64,000 bases of DNA from Legionella bononiensis (GTDB taxonomy: Bacteria > Pseudomonadota > Gammaproteobacteria > Legionellales > Legionellaceae), in contig NZ_JADOBG010000021.1 in the NCBI RefSeq assembly GCF_016786215.1, positions 62,001 through 126,000 of the forward strand. The letters are read 5' to 3'. A program made the translations under genes and the position numbers. The stretch's first letter is position 1. Each line of letters begins with the position of its first letter. The notes below the pieces were generated by a model. The model did no database searches, was not told where the DNA came from, and saw only the letters and a list, made by a program, of their open reading frames with translations. This document shows, in pieces, positions 55,401 through 63,209 of the stretch.

Positions 55401-57498
55401 CTTCTGAGGTTATCTCAAGTAGTCTGGATAAATATTGATCTTTTGAGGCCAGTATTAATGAGACATCATGAGGAAAGTCATTTAATTTTTTCCAGGGTAT
55501 GATTGCTGTGGCAGTTTTTCCCTCGGGGGTGATTACCTCATATTTCAATCCTTTATCAGTTGTTTCAAGATATATAGTCTGTGGGTCATGTTTCTCTATC
55601 GCAACAAGTTTTAGATTATCGGTTGGTTTGGTGTGCCCAGCATTAGCGGTTAATTCCAGAAGTTTGGGTAAGTATCTATCTTTTGATGCAATGATTTCAC
55701 GGACATCGTGAGGGAATTCGGTTAACTTACTCCAGGGAATAATCGCCGTTACAGGCTTTCCATTAAGATTAATTAGGTCGTATTTTAAACCTTCATTTGT
55801 TTCTTCAAGATAAAGAGTCTGAGGTGCAAATTTAATTTTAGGTGTCAATTTGAGATTGTATTTATTCGTTAGATTGAGAAGAGCACAGGTATTGCTTGCA
55901 TGCACTGCTTCTGATTCATCTACTGAAAATACGTTGGTTTGATCATTGTAAGGAAACAATACCAGATTGGTTTTCTTGCTGACTGAATTAATCAAATCCA
56001 TGTTCAGATTGATATGAAATTCCTGGGTTGCTCGTTTTTTAGAAATTAAGGTTTGTATTGTGTTTTTTCGTTCTATTATGATGCTTATGTGATCTGCTGG
56101 TAATTGACTTCGCAACCAGCGATATGGTTTACCTATCCAGGAAGAGTAGGTTTCAGGACCTTGAAGACTATCAATTATTCTGTCATTTAAATCAAAGTCC
56201 TTTTGCGTCATATAGGGTTTAATCAGTTTATAATGCGTAATCAATTGATTTTTTGTTTCTTGGGGTAATTGATGTAATGCCAAGTCTTTATAAAGGGGAT
56301 TTTCAATAATCTCATAAAAACTGGTTAATGCTTCTTCGGCCTTTTGGATTTTAAAAATCGCTTTATTCGCAGCATCAATGCGTCCATAAGTTCTTTCCAG
56401 TCTTAATGCCAGAAAACGTGAATCTTCAATACTGAGTAGTTCCTCTCCTTTTTCCTGAAAATTAACGGGCTTGGAGGCATAATGGATTAGCAACGCGTAC
56501 AGTGGTTTTATTTTTTCCATTAATGGAGTAGATAAAGTACCAGGCCCTAACATGGCATTTTCTTCAATTTTATCTACTAATCCAAATAATGTAGGTAATA
56601 CAACGTATTTTAATTGGGCCAGATTATTTCGGATGACATCCTGAGACGAATCGCTAAAATGCCCCATTTGCTCAAGAGAACTCTTGGACAATGTAATGAT
56701 GTTCCGCATGATGTGAATATAATTTAACACTTTAAATGACAAAAAAAGGCTGTTGCCTTTTATATTTTCCAGGTCATTTAATAGTTTTAATGCAGCGGTT
56801 TGTAACTCTTCAAGCTTTTCATTATTAAGCGAGGGTTCTTTTTCAATTATTTCAGATGAATATTCTTTGATGTATTGTGTTAGTTGATCAATATAACTGG
56901 GTAGGACCGCACTAAATTGGGTAAGAAATTTATAATCCAGATCGCCGCTGTTCGGTTGCATTTGATCAATTGCGGTTCCTGTAATTTCTCCAATTTTATA
57001 ACTGAGGGGATACCTTTTCAGGCTTTCAGCAAATTCTTTTGTTTCTTCTGAGTGGCTGTCTGCAAATGCCATTAATTGTCGGAACATGGGAAGAATAAAT
57101 TGTAACTCTTCACTGAACATATCCCTTATATCTACATCCAGATGAGTTAATAAATAACATGCCTCATAAGCCTGATGGATGGTCTTTTGGTAGATTAATT
57201 TTAGACTTTCGTATTTCTTCTGAGACAGATCAATGCGTTCAATATCTTCGAGGGTCAATCGGGCATAATAAAGAGCGTTGATTAATTTTTTGATTTGAGA
57301 AATATTATCTGGATCGAGATCATAATTGGTATAGGGAACGCCTTCTTTATTGATTTTACTGAGGTAAGGAGCTATTCGAGGATTAAAATTTTCACTTTGT
57401 AAAGCGTCAAGGACTCGGGTATTAATTGCAGAAATTAATTTGGAGAATTGGTGTTCTTTAATTGACTCTAACAGTTTTAATTTTTCTGAAATCATCAA
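52450..57498 (-). CDS. sdhA: Very large SdhA-like effector candidate
   Basis: This 1682-residue protein is helical throughout, with long coiled-coil stretches (about 1330-1500 and 1520-1600) and no signal peptide or membrane helix. Two imperfect 80-residue repeats lie at about 548-627 and 628-707, with shared PHDVR/PHDVS and AIIPW motifs. In L. pneumophila, sdhA is a Dot/Icm effector that stabilises the Legionella vacuole and is about 1429 residues; I recall its neighbours as N-formylglutamate amidohydrolase and GCS2-type genes, which are present here. The symbol therefore rests on size, character and position, not on alignment. A PmrA-type box precedes it. Confidence 0.6.
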   Translation of the reverse strand: MMISEKLKLLESIKEHQFSKLISAINTRVLDALQSENFNPRIAPYLSKINKEGVPYTNYDLDPDNISQIKKLINALYYARLTLEDIERIDLSQKKYESLKLIYQKTIHQAYEACYLLTHLDVDIRDMFSEELQFILPMFRQLMAFADSHSEETKEFAESLKRYPLSYKIGEITGTAIDQMQPNSGDLDYKFLTQFSAVLPSYIDQLTQYIKEYSSEIIEKEPSLNNEKLEELQTAALKLLNDLENIKGNSLFLSFKVLNYIHIMRNIITLSKSSLEQMGHFSDSSQDVIRNNLAQLKYVVLPTLFGLVDKIEENAMLGPGTLSTPLMEKIKPLYALLIHYASKPVNFQEKGEELLSIEDSRFLALRLERTYGRIDAANKAIFKIQKAEEALTSFYEIIENPLYKDLALHQLPQETKNQLITHYKLIKPYMTQKDFDLNDRIIDSLQGPETYSSWIGKPYRWLRSQLPADHISIIIERKNTIQTLISKKRATQEFHINLNMDLINSVSKKTNLVLFPYNDQTNVFSVDESEAVHASNTCALLNLTNKYNLKLTPKIKFAPQTLYLEETNEGLKYDLINLNGKPVTAIIPWSKLTEFPHDVREIIASKDRYLPKLLELTANAGHTKPTDNLKLVAIEKHDPQTIYLETTDKGLKYEVITPEGKTATAIIPWKKLNDFPHDVSLILASKDQYLSRLLEITSEAGHTLNSTDLKFDEIKGLLKGKSAVILFNNEELVYANSTNQTVRTLKATESNQTSFDQLKATCTHAYKVASDNELKLITDVTGRPHLGFKVVKGQHVLSNPKNLSADQALDLHQWYRNKRDKFMVAKNAYDEFIALLKKQITNPGMTGSGVLQISRLDKTVRERCRNLYNLFQPYFINGVPTELKASALEFDKYLVHSFSGESEQSTAPAIDMFQQLDEHFQVYFTEIDLSWGRKSRAYLKMAQDKYAEENEETPLQHDATIGNRGHHLIQHTNYSKYVHNFRMDLNKVLLFLNQSMQAELRPQQHGIPFPELEDPNKLAIQCKQVLAIKRIFNSLFHVEGIMHELEKLNNRSSETRYVYHLLLAYGHIDEIMKMSKELATDPHFSLIGRDLLEKAQNMYATIQAHSDPYQVAHAEVNYNKPVQSNGMWYVLNAFYISPKHIRSLRNNTFLTVEELNELHISAKRSAVQIEAIVNSAGSYFQLFLQVPNMFSLYSNLTSKLNEFISTAHDTAMNNLDQFGPKVFTPMLLEADLWEDKLGLIPGTLSGPMKQIIDEFYKGLLRPLELDAKTHVDLICNKATVEKRLEITQQKIDSAEQHLKKLEKNYKHINKFSSLLEEYQSFSGGLLPADRFVIEFTKKKLIEGYQKALPKLVTLQKKISLDPEKTDPEFDALINTNLKEYLPKLSQIKELISASQNYYLGIKATYQMQLNTAKEKLTYLNKLSDAQDQANLLFIKEYTTESFNKQMEAFCNRHIGLQYTDKEYRNKLREYLLTFKEQIIDEAKTIDDINLAVKNLLKEKIKMFEQQNFAKYFHLDTVRVALAQFKNYFSISTLAIERNYSLFENEKTLGEKTEKINKLLEFAEDEQLTIDERFSKISFDVKDPSFGRIILAHKQEDHFSFTYLIQCVVSILEALSLYTPARKKLYNDLQTSVNNKPQINELSKRFGLFATSQTPTLPSRTPEVQTNDEVDRDDSAPSATPSI

Positions 57499-57537
57499 AA
57501 TACCAAATACGTTAATTGCATTATATTATAGTGGAAC

Positions 57538-57557
57538 ATTATTAAGCTAATATTAAC
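57538..57557 (-). promoter_or_regulatory. PmrA-box-like tandem repeat upstream of the sdhA-like gene
   Basis: On the minus strand GTTAATATT-AG-CTTAATAAT gives two half-sites 11 bases apart, matching the Legionella PmrA element (cTTAATATT, two bases, cTTAATATT). TATAAT follows at 57530-57525 and again at 57525-57520. The start codon is 40 bases downstream of the box. The box overlaps the stop of the N-formylglutamate amidohydrolase gene. PmrA activation of effector genes is established in L. pneumophila; here it is inferred from the motif. Confidence 0.65.
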
Positions 57558-58251
57558 ATAATAGTTTTAATAAGCTATCTGATAATAATTTTTTAAGTAT
57601 GTCTATTGATTGATCGTTTCTCGTTAACGCTTGATTGGATTCAATTTCGATCCCAACGTATTCTGCATCGGTAAATTTTTTGCGTAAGAAGGTAGTAAAT
57701 CCATCACTGATGCCTTTATAAGGATAATTTCGACGTACTCTAATGTTTGGATTTAATTGCAGCAGTTCTTTTTGCAATTGTTCACACAGGACTTTTTCTG
57801 ATGGCCGTTGAGGATTATACAATAAACCTATATCGGTTGAGCGCACCTGGTTATTCATCACAGGGGTAAAGCTATGGATGGAGAAATGCCATACCTGAAG
57901 TTTTTGATTGATCTGTTTTTGAATAAGATTGATGACCTGTTCACGAAAAGGCTGGTAATACCGTGTAATAATCTTCGTTTTTTCTTCAGCAGGCAAATCT
58001 TTGGTGACTTCAGAAAAACAGGAAGGGTGATTCAGGCTTCTGTTGCAGTCAATCAGTAATCGTGTTGCATGAGCCTGAATAAAATCGGACGGCAGGGTAT
58101 CCTTTAAATACAGGGCTATGGCTAGGGCGCCAAAGTCTATTCCGCGATGTGTTTTTATTAACTCTTTAAAAGGCGTGAATAAGGCTCTGTATTCCTCTGG
58201 AACGGTATCGACCGCATGTTCACAACTGATAACAATCGCACTATTTTTCAT
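57553..58251 (-). CDS. N-formylglutamate amidohydrolase-family protein
   Basis: This 232-residue protein belongs to the FGase family, metal-dependent amidohydrolases that act on N-formyl or N-acyl glutamate. It shows AIVISCEHA and VPEEYRALF at the start, then KTHRGIDFGALAIAL with a metal-binding Asp/His, ATRLLIDCNRSL, and VWHFSIHSFTPV, all typical. Its start codon overlaps the stop of the GCS2-type gene, so these are co-translated. In the amidoligase cluster it may hydrolyse or salvage a glutamate-containing product. Confidence 0.85.
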   Translation of the reverse strand: MKNSAIVISCEHAVDTVPEEYRALFTPFKELIKTHRGIDFGALAIALYLKDTLPSDFIQAHATRLLIDCNRSLNHPSCFSEVTKDLPAEEKTKIITRYYQPFREQVINLIQKQINQKLQVWHFSIHSFTPVMNNQVRSTDIGLLYNPQRPSEKVLCEQLQKELLQLNPNIRVRRNYPYKGISDGFTTFLRKKFTDAEYVGIEIESNQALTRNDQSIDILKKLLSDSLLKLLC

Positions 58252-59471
58252 TATGGTCTAAATGGTTGATTAGAGAGCAGGCAATCAGCAAGCTGTCTGT
58301 AAATTCTCTTTAATGAATCTTTATCATTATCCTTACTTACCGCATTCAGGATGCGCTGACTTAAATTCCCTTGGCTTAAAATTAACTCCAAGGCGGATTG
58401 TTGTTTCGCGGTTAATTCAGAACTAACCTGTTCTATAAGCATAGACCATACTTCATTTAACTTCATGGAGCGTGCCGGTAGTTGCCATTGTTTTAATAAC
58501 TCCATGTCTTCTACCTGAGTATTGAATCCTTGTTCTATGGCTTTATCAAAAATGTGTTTTAATCTTGAGGTGTCGCAGGGATTATCAAGATAATAATGCG
58601 ACGAGGATTGCCAGTTTTTCAAAACAGCATGGATTGCGTGTGCTATGGCTATGTCCGCTTCAACACACTCCTGACTGTCCAATATACGAATTTCTATTGC
58701 TTTGGAATTAAATTTGGGGATTGCTGCTCTTGAATTCAGCCATTGATATTGCAATATACCCGCTGGATCATAAGGACTAATGTCTTGATACATGGGGTTC
58801 AGAATTTTTTGCTGATATTCTTCTTCCGAACTTATAAATTCAGGAATTACATCGCCACATATCGATGGGATACGTTGTTGATTACGGCTATAGAAATACA
58901 GTCTGGAGTCCAGTAATCCGGTCGCGTGACCATCAAGAATGGGCGTGCTTGCGGCAATAGCCGGCAAAAGAGGCAGAATCAAGCGGATAACATTATGCAG
59001 CTGATAAAACTCTTCCTGATTTGCATAAGGCAGGTTGACATGCATACTCTGCAGATTTGACCATCCATGTCCTTTGCAATCAAATATAGCATCAAATTGT
59101 TTGTAGATTTCACGATTACCATGAGGCCAGCGTACGGTTTCAGTATGCGGATTCATCCAGGGATGGGCTCCGGTTGGTAATAGTAATAAATTGTGTTGCT
59201 CCAGAAGCGGTTGTAATTCCCGAATGGTTTTGTGGAACTGTTCTGTTACAGGCGCATCTACCGCTCGGGGACCATTATTTTTTAATTCAAGAACATGCAT
59301 TACCAATTCATTGCTGATTGCTATATCCCCTAATTCAACTTCATCAGCCTGATGACCGGCCAGAGCACTTAAGATGAGGTCACTTTTAGGTTGGATATTC
59401 AGGTTGTCTCTATCGACTAACATGTATTCAATTTCTATACCCAATACCGAAAAAATAGAAAAATTAGACAT
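58251..59471 (-). CDS. GCS2-type carboxylate-amine ligase
   Basis: This 406-residue protein belongs to the glutamate-cysteine ligase 2 (YbdK-like) family of ATP-dependent amidoligases. Near the start it has GIEIEYMLVD, a metal and ATP motif, and further on NLQSMHVNLPY and EIRILDSQECVEADIAIAHAI. The frame extends to 59507, but the ATG at 59471 (MSNFSIFSVLG) sits about 8 bases after AGGAAG and is preferred; it overlaps the end of the RimK-type gene by 8 bases. It likely forms an amide bond between a carboxylate and an amine; whether the product is gamma-glutamyl-cysteine or something new is unknown. Confidence 0.83.
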   Translation of the reverse strand: MSNFSIFSVLGIEIEYMLVDRDNLNIQPKSDLILSALAGHQADEVELGDIAISNELVMHVLELKNNGPRAVDAPVTEQFHKTIRELQPLLEQHNLLLLPTGAHPWMNPHTETVRWPHGNREIYKQFDAIFDCKGHGWSNLQSMHVNLPYANQEEFYQLHNVIRLILPLLPAIAASTPILDGHATGLLDSRLYFYSRNQQRIPSICGDVIPEFISSEEEYQQKILNPMYQDISPYDPAGILQYQWLNSRAAIPKFNSKAIEIRILDSQECVEADIAIAHAIHAVLKNWQSSSHYYLDNPCDTSRLKHIFDKAIEQGFNTQVEDMELLKQWQLPARSMKLNEVWSMLIEQVSSELTAKQQSALELILSQGNLSQRILNAVSKDNDKDSLKRIYRQLADCLLSNQPFRP

Positions 59472-60918
59472 AACCATGCTTCCTGCGAATACGTTGAAGA
59501 AACACATTCATGATCTGGTGATATAAATTTTCACCTAAAATTTGATCTTCCAGGCCGTTATCTATATTGGGGTTATCATTGACTTCGATTACATAATGTT
59601 GATCGCCATGACTTTTAATATCGACACCATATAAACCATCGCCAATCAAACGTGTACTTTTCAGAGCGATTTTAAGTATGGCTTCGGGAACAGCATGAAT
59701 AGGCAGCGTTTCATGATCCCCTTCTTTTTGTTCCTGTGCCCCATGCCAATCATAGATTTGCCAATGACCCTTAGCCATAAAATATCTGCAGGCAAATAGC
59801 GCTTTGTTATCCAAAACGCCTATTCTCCAATCGAACTCTGTAGGAATAAAGGGTTGAACTACCACCAAATCAGATGTTTTGAAAAATTGGCTTAACGATT
59901 TTATTAAGCTCTTTTCATCATCAATTTTCACTACCCCATGAGAAAATGCGCTGTCCGGTTTTTTTAATACGCATGGGAATTCAATTTTGGGAAGTTGTTG
60001 GTCGTATTTACTGATGAACAGCGTTTCGGGTGTTCTGATTTGATGGCTGCTTAATAGTTCGGCAAGATATACTTTATTGGAACACTTGATGATGGATTGT
60101 GGATCATCGATGACGACCAGATTTTCCTGTGCCGCTCGACGCGACAATCTGTACGTATAATGGTTCACGGATGTAGTCGCTCTGATAAATAATGCATCGT
60201 ATTCGGCTATGGATTTACTTTCATTTTTATCAATTAAATCAACATTGAGTCCTAATTCCTCACCTGCAGAAATAAATAAATCGAGTGCTTTTTTATTGGA
60301 CGGAGCATTGGGTTCAGTCGGATCTAAAAGGATGGCGAGATCGTGAAAGCGTTGTTTTTTACGCCATTGATGTACTCTTTTTTTGGATAAATAACTTTCT
60401 GCTGATTGACGCATAAACTCCCGATGGTGTTCAGGCACATCAGCTAGAGATAATGGAGTTAATGTTTTAATTCGCCATTGCTTTTTCTTTTCTAGAGTAA
60501 ATCGAATAAGAGGCAACGGAAATAACCCATGCAGTTGTTTGGCCAAAGTAGAATATCGTTTTGCCATATTTTGACCAAAGTACAGACTCAGGATAAATTC
60601 ATTGCCCTTAATATCATGTAGGCTGTGCTGAATTTCTTCATGTGTATCCTGAGATATTAATTTGGATAAGCTGACATTATGAACATCCTGTATGCTATGC
60701 ACTGAAGGTAATGCTTTGTGATCACGTGCTTGTGCAAGAAGCGAAACGTAATAACCTACAGTTTGATAATTATAATCCCGACAGAGATTAATCACGCGAT
60801 AGGATTTACTTTGATGGTACTCGTCTCCACTAAGATACTCTAAAGCATGTACTGTAGGAGCAAGCTTATTTAAAAACGACCAACTTTCCAGATCATCTGT
60901 AACAATAACTGTTTGCAT
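59464..60918 (-). CDS. RimK-like ATP-grasp amidoligase with N-terminal RLAN-type domain
   Basis: In this 484-residue protein the N-terminal 180 residues (VIVTDDLESWSFLNKLAP, then RVINLCRDYNYQTVGYYVSL) fit the RimK-like ATP-grasp N-terminal (RLAN) domain. The rest is an ATP-grasp ligase (CVLKKPDSAFSHGVVKI, VVQPFIPTEFDWRIGVL, and the metal site VIEVNDNPNIDNGLED). RimK itself adds glutamates to ribosomal protein S6; members with this N-terminal domain have unknown substrates. It is 3' of a decayed C39-like copy and 5' of the GCS2-type gene. Confidence 0.85.
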   Translation of the reverse strand: MQTVIVTDDLESWSFLNKLAPTVHALEYLSGDEYHQSKSYRVINLCRDYNYQTVGYYVSLLAQARDHKALPSVHSIQDVHNVSLSKLISQDTHEEIQHSLHDIKGNEFILSLYFGQNMAKRYSTLAKQLHGLFPLPLIRFTLEKKKQWRIKTLTPLSLADVPEHHREFMRQSAESYLSKKRVHQWRKKQRFHDLAILLDPTEPNAPSNKKALDLFISAGEELGLNVDLIDKNESKSIAEYDALFIRATTSVNHYTYRLSRRAAQENLVVIDDPQSIIKCSNKVYLAELLSSHQIRTPETLFISKYDQQLPKIEFPCVLKKPDSAFSHGVVKIDDEKSLIKSLSQFFKTSDLVVVQPFIPTEFDWRIGVLDNKALFACRYFMAKGHWQIYDWHGAQEQKEGDHETLPIHAVPEAILKIALKSTRLIGDGLYGVDIKSHGDQHYVIEVNDNPNIDNGLEDQILGENLYHQIMNVFLQRIRRKHGYV

Positions 60919-61125
60919 TTATCTCTCTTTGGATTCATTTATGGGCATCCTGGCACCATAAGTTAGTACACCAAGCATTATAGAGTTAATCAAGCAATAT
61001 ACTTACTTTATAATAATTATTGTGACGCTGTAGACTTTGAGTATAGCAATCTATTGACGTGACACAAGTCAAAAATGATCTAATATAACCTCATCCTAAA
61101 CTGGTTTGCCCTGTAGAGTAAAGTA
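60919..61125 (-). pseudogene. Decayed 3' end of a second C39-like peptidase gene
   Basis: Translation on the minus strand gives HNNYYKVSI, and after a frame change LINSIMLGVLTYGARM, ending at the stop just before the RimK-like gene. The intact C39-like gene upstream encodes HNNYYKVNINRLINSIMLGVITYDG at its own end. A 67-base stretch here aligns with 69 bases there (61225-61300 region), so two bases are missing. Upstream, DCYTQSLQRHNNYY keeps a weak match to DPHAENPLFHNNYY. This is the remnant of a former tandem copy. Confidence 0.75.
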
Positions 61126-61144
61126 AATTAGAAGGAGAAGTTCT

Positions 61145-61189
61145 ATGGATAGGAACAGACCTCAATATTCCCCTGCGCAAGAGTATTAG
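61145..61189 (+). other. Possible 14-residue small ORF with strong ribosome-binding site
   Basis: MDRNRPQYSPAQEY is encoded after AGAAGGAGAAGTTCT, a very good ribosome-binding site. Its stop meets the stop of the convergent C39-like gene. It may be a chance frame, because the DNA just upstream is a decayed pseudogene on the other strand. Confidence 0.25.
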
Positions 61190-61908
61190 ATACCTTGAAT
61201 TTTAGGTTCAATAACCAGGAGATTTCCATCATAGGTTATGACGCCCAGCATAATTGAATTGATTAATCGATTAATATTCACTTTATAGTAGTTATTATGG
61301 AACAGGGGATTTTCAGCATGCGGGTCCGCAATAACGACATGTCGTTTTTGGGCGTCATATCCGCAAAGTATGACAAAATGTCCACAAGGCGTGCCACGCA
61401 CATCATCATAAATTGATTTTCCCTCTGGAGTAAAAAATTCTCTGGCGCTCCAATACAGGTTTGTGGCGCTTAATCCGGTTATTATAGGAATACTCTTAGC
61501 AAAGTATTTTTTCAGAAGATTAATATTCAGTGGATGAGTTGAAACTTTCCCACCTAATTTTAAATATTCAATAAAGGCCAGAGATGCTTGAGTGATGTAG
61601 GGATCGTTTTTATAGGTCATTTGGGCATCAAGCTTATCCATGAGAAACTTATTATCCACAGAACCATTATGAAACCAGCTTGGATCGAAGATATTCAGGT
61701 TATAGATATAAATATTCGCGTTAAATCCTTGTTGCAAGGCATGTTTGCCTAACATTGGAGATAACGTTCCGCCAGATATTGAGCGGTCTATAGTCTTGAT
61801 TATCTCATTTAAGTCACATTCTAATCCATAATATTGATAGACAGCGTGGAGGCATGTAGGTCCACAGCTTTCATCATCAGGTTGTGTGTGGATAATTAAT
61901 TCGATCAT
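61186..61908 (-). CDS. Peptidase C39-like cysteine protease
   Basis: This 240-residue protein has the papain-like C39 core. The Cys is in DDESCGPTCLHAVYQYYG (residues 11-28), the His in PCGHFVILCGYD and the Asp in VVIADPHAENP. It lacks membrane segments and an ABC domain, so it is a stand-alone member. Genes of this type recur beside RimK-like, GCS2-type and N-formylglutamate amidohydrolase genes, where they may trim or process a peptide product. Here it is separated from the RimK gene by a decayed sister copy. Confidence 0.83.
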   Translation of the reverse strand: MIELIIHTQPDDESCGPTCLHAVYQYYGLECDLNEIIKTIDRSISGGTLSPMLGKHALQQGFNANIYIYNLNIFDPSWFHNGSVDNKFLMDKLDAQMTYKNDPYITQASLAFIEYLKLGGKVSTHPLNINLLKKYFAKSIPIITGLSATNLYWSAREFFTPEGKSIYDDVRGTPCGHFVILCGYDAQKRHVVIADPHAENPLFHNNYYKVNINRLINSIMLGVITYDGNLLVIEPKIQGI

Positions 61909-62094
61909 ATAAATCAGCCTTTGAATTGGTTTAATTAAAGATCATTATGATTAATAATTAGTCTTTTGTTGGTGTTTTGTCAACTGATTTGATCTAAAAA
62001 AAATGAATATGAATCATTGGCTTTATGTGGTTAAAAGGTCGCAAATCCACTCGTTATCCAGACGTTAGTCCTAAGATTCAATGTTAACGAAGAA

Positions 62095-62568
62095 CTAGCG
62101 TATTACTTTGAGGGAGAGTTCAAGTATGAAATCAGCCACTTCTTCTGGTTCGGTTTGATAATTGGTGTAAGCTTTAATGTTAATGGGTTTATTTATTCGT
62201 TCGCCAGATGCTTTGGAATCTTCAACCATTGTTCTGACCGTATCTCCTTCTGTACAAACGAAATATACATTGGATTCAGGCCTTTTTAAAAATTGGGCTT
62301 TAAATGATTTAAAGGCAAGGGAGACTTTACATTGTGCACGTTCCGCATGGTAGAAGCCATGTAAACCACCAGCCAAATCTGCGCCAACGGCCAGGGCACC
62401 AAAATACATTGAGTTTAAATGGTTGCGGCTGCGTCTTCTTAGAGGCAGGCAAATGACTATATCGCTGTCCGTCAGTTTAATGAGACGTGGTTTTAAATAA
62501 CCAATCATTGCCACTTTAAAGTGACCGAAATACCAGAGGAAGAATTTAAAGCGTGTAAAAGTGTTCAT
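62095..62568 (-). CDS. DUF4442 (hotdog/PaaI-like) protein
   Basis: The 157-residue protein resembles the DUF4442 thioesterase-like family. It includes YLKPRLIKLTDSDIVICLPLRRRSRNHLNSMYFGALAVGADL, the usual hotdog opening, then KVSLAFKSFKAQFLKRPESNVYFVC. Members are presumed acyl-CoA-binding or thioesterase proteins; no substrate can be named. It overlaps the BON gene upstream (ATGA), so the two form an operon. Confidence 0.78.
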   Translation of the reverse strand: MNTFTRFKFFLWYFGHFKVAMIGYLKPRLIKLTDSDIVICLPLRRRSRNHLNSMYFGALAVGADLAGGLHGFYHAERAQCKVSLAFKSFKAQFLKRPESNVYFVCTEGDTVRTMVEDSKASGERINKPINIKAYTNYQTEPEEVADFILELSLKVIR

Positions 62569-63116
62569 ACATTGTCCTCAATTTGTAAATGAGTAATTAT
62601 TTTCTTTACTCCTCGTATCGCATTCACTCTATTTATAATTGATGCGATGGATTGAGCACTTTTAACATTGCCTGACAGGGTTACTACACCATTGGTGGTT
62701 GTTGCATTGATCCCAACAAGAGGAATGGATTCATCATCTAATACTTTGGCTTTTAATACCGCTGTTTCAACTCGTGCTGTTATAAAGGCATCCGTGAAGG
62801 CTGTATTTACTTTTTTGATGTAGAGATCACTAGTACGGACGGACTTAACTCCCTTTGTATTTTTTGCAATACGCAATGCATCAACAAATGCTTGACTGTC
62901 GCCAACATAGCCGCTTAGTTTCACTATGCCTTTATCCGTAGAAATTGAAATTTTTAGCGGATTGAGGTTTTTGTTTTCTGCAAATTTGGCGGTTATTTTT
63001 GTGGTTATGACTGAATCACTGATGTCTTGCTCTAATTTGTTCAGGTTATTCGCGTGTAATTGACTTATAAAGAAAATCAATATGGCTGTAATACTAAAAT
63101 AGATACTTTTACGCAT
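62565..63116 (-). CDS. Periplasmic BON-domain protein (OsmY-like)
   Basis: This 183-residue protein has a signal peptide (RKSIYFSITAILIFFISQLHA) and two BON domains, each with the VKLSGYVGD or VVTLSGNVKS turn, as in OsmY/BON-type periplasmic or outer-membrane-associated proteins that bind membranes or phospholipids. The frame is open to 63143, but the ATG at 63116 follows GGAGGG at 5 bases and gives the signal peptide directly. It is translationally coupled to the DUF4442 gene. Confidence 0.88.
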   Translation of the reverse strand: MRKSIYFSITAILIFFISQLHANNLNKLEQDISDSVITTKITAKFAENKNLNPLKISISTDKGIVKLSGYVGDSQAFVDALRIAKNTKGVKSVRTSDLYIKKVNTAFTDAFITARVETAVLKAKVLDDESIPLVGINATTTNGVVTLSGNVKSAQSIASIINRVNAIRGVKKIITHLQIEDNV

Positions 63117-63209
63117 AATGCCCTCCGGTAATCTTATATTCAATCAGAATTCAGATTAAGAGTATAGATTTCAGTGTGAAAAAATTAAACGAACACTGTT
63201 GTTCTGGAT

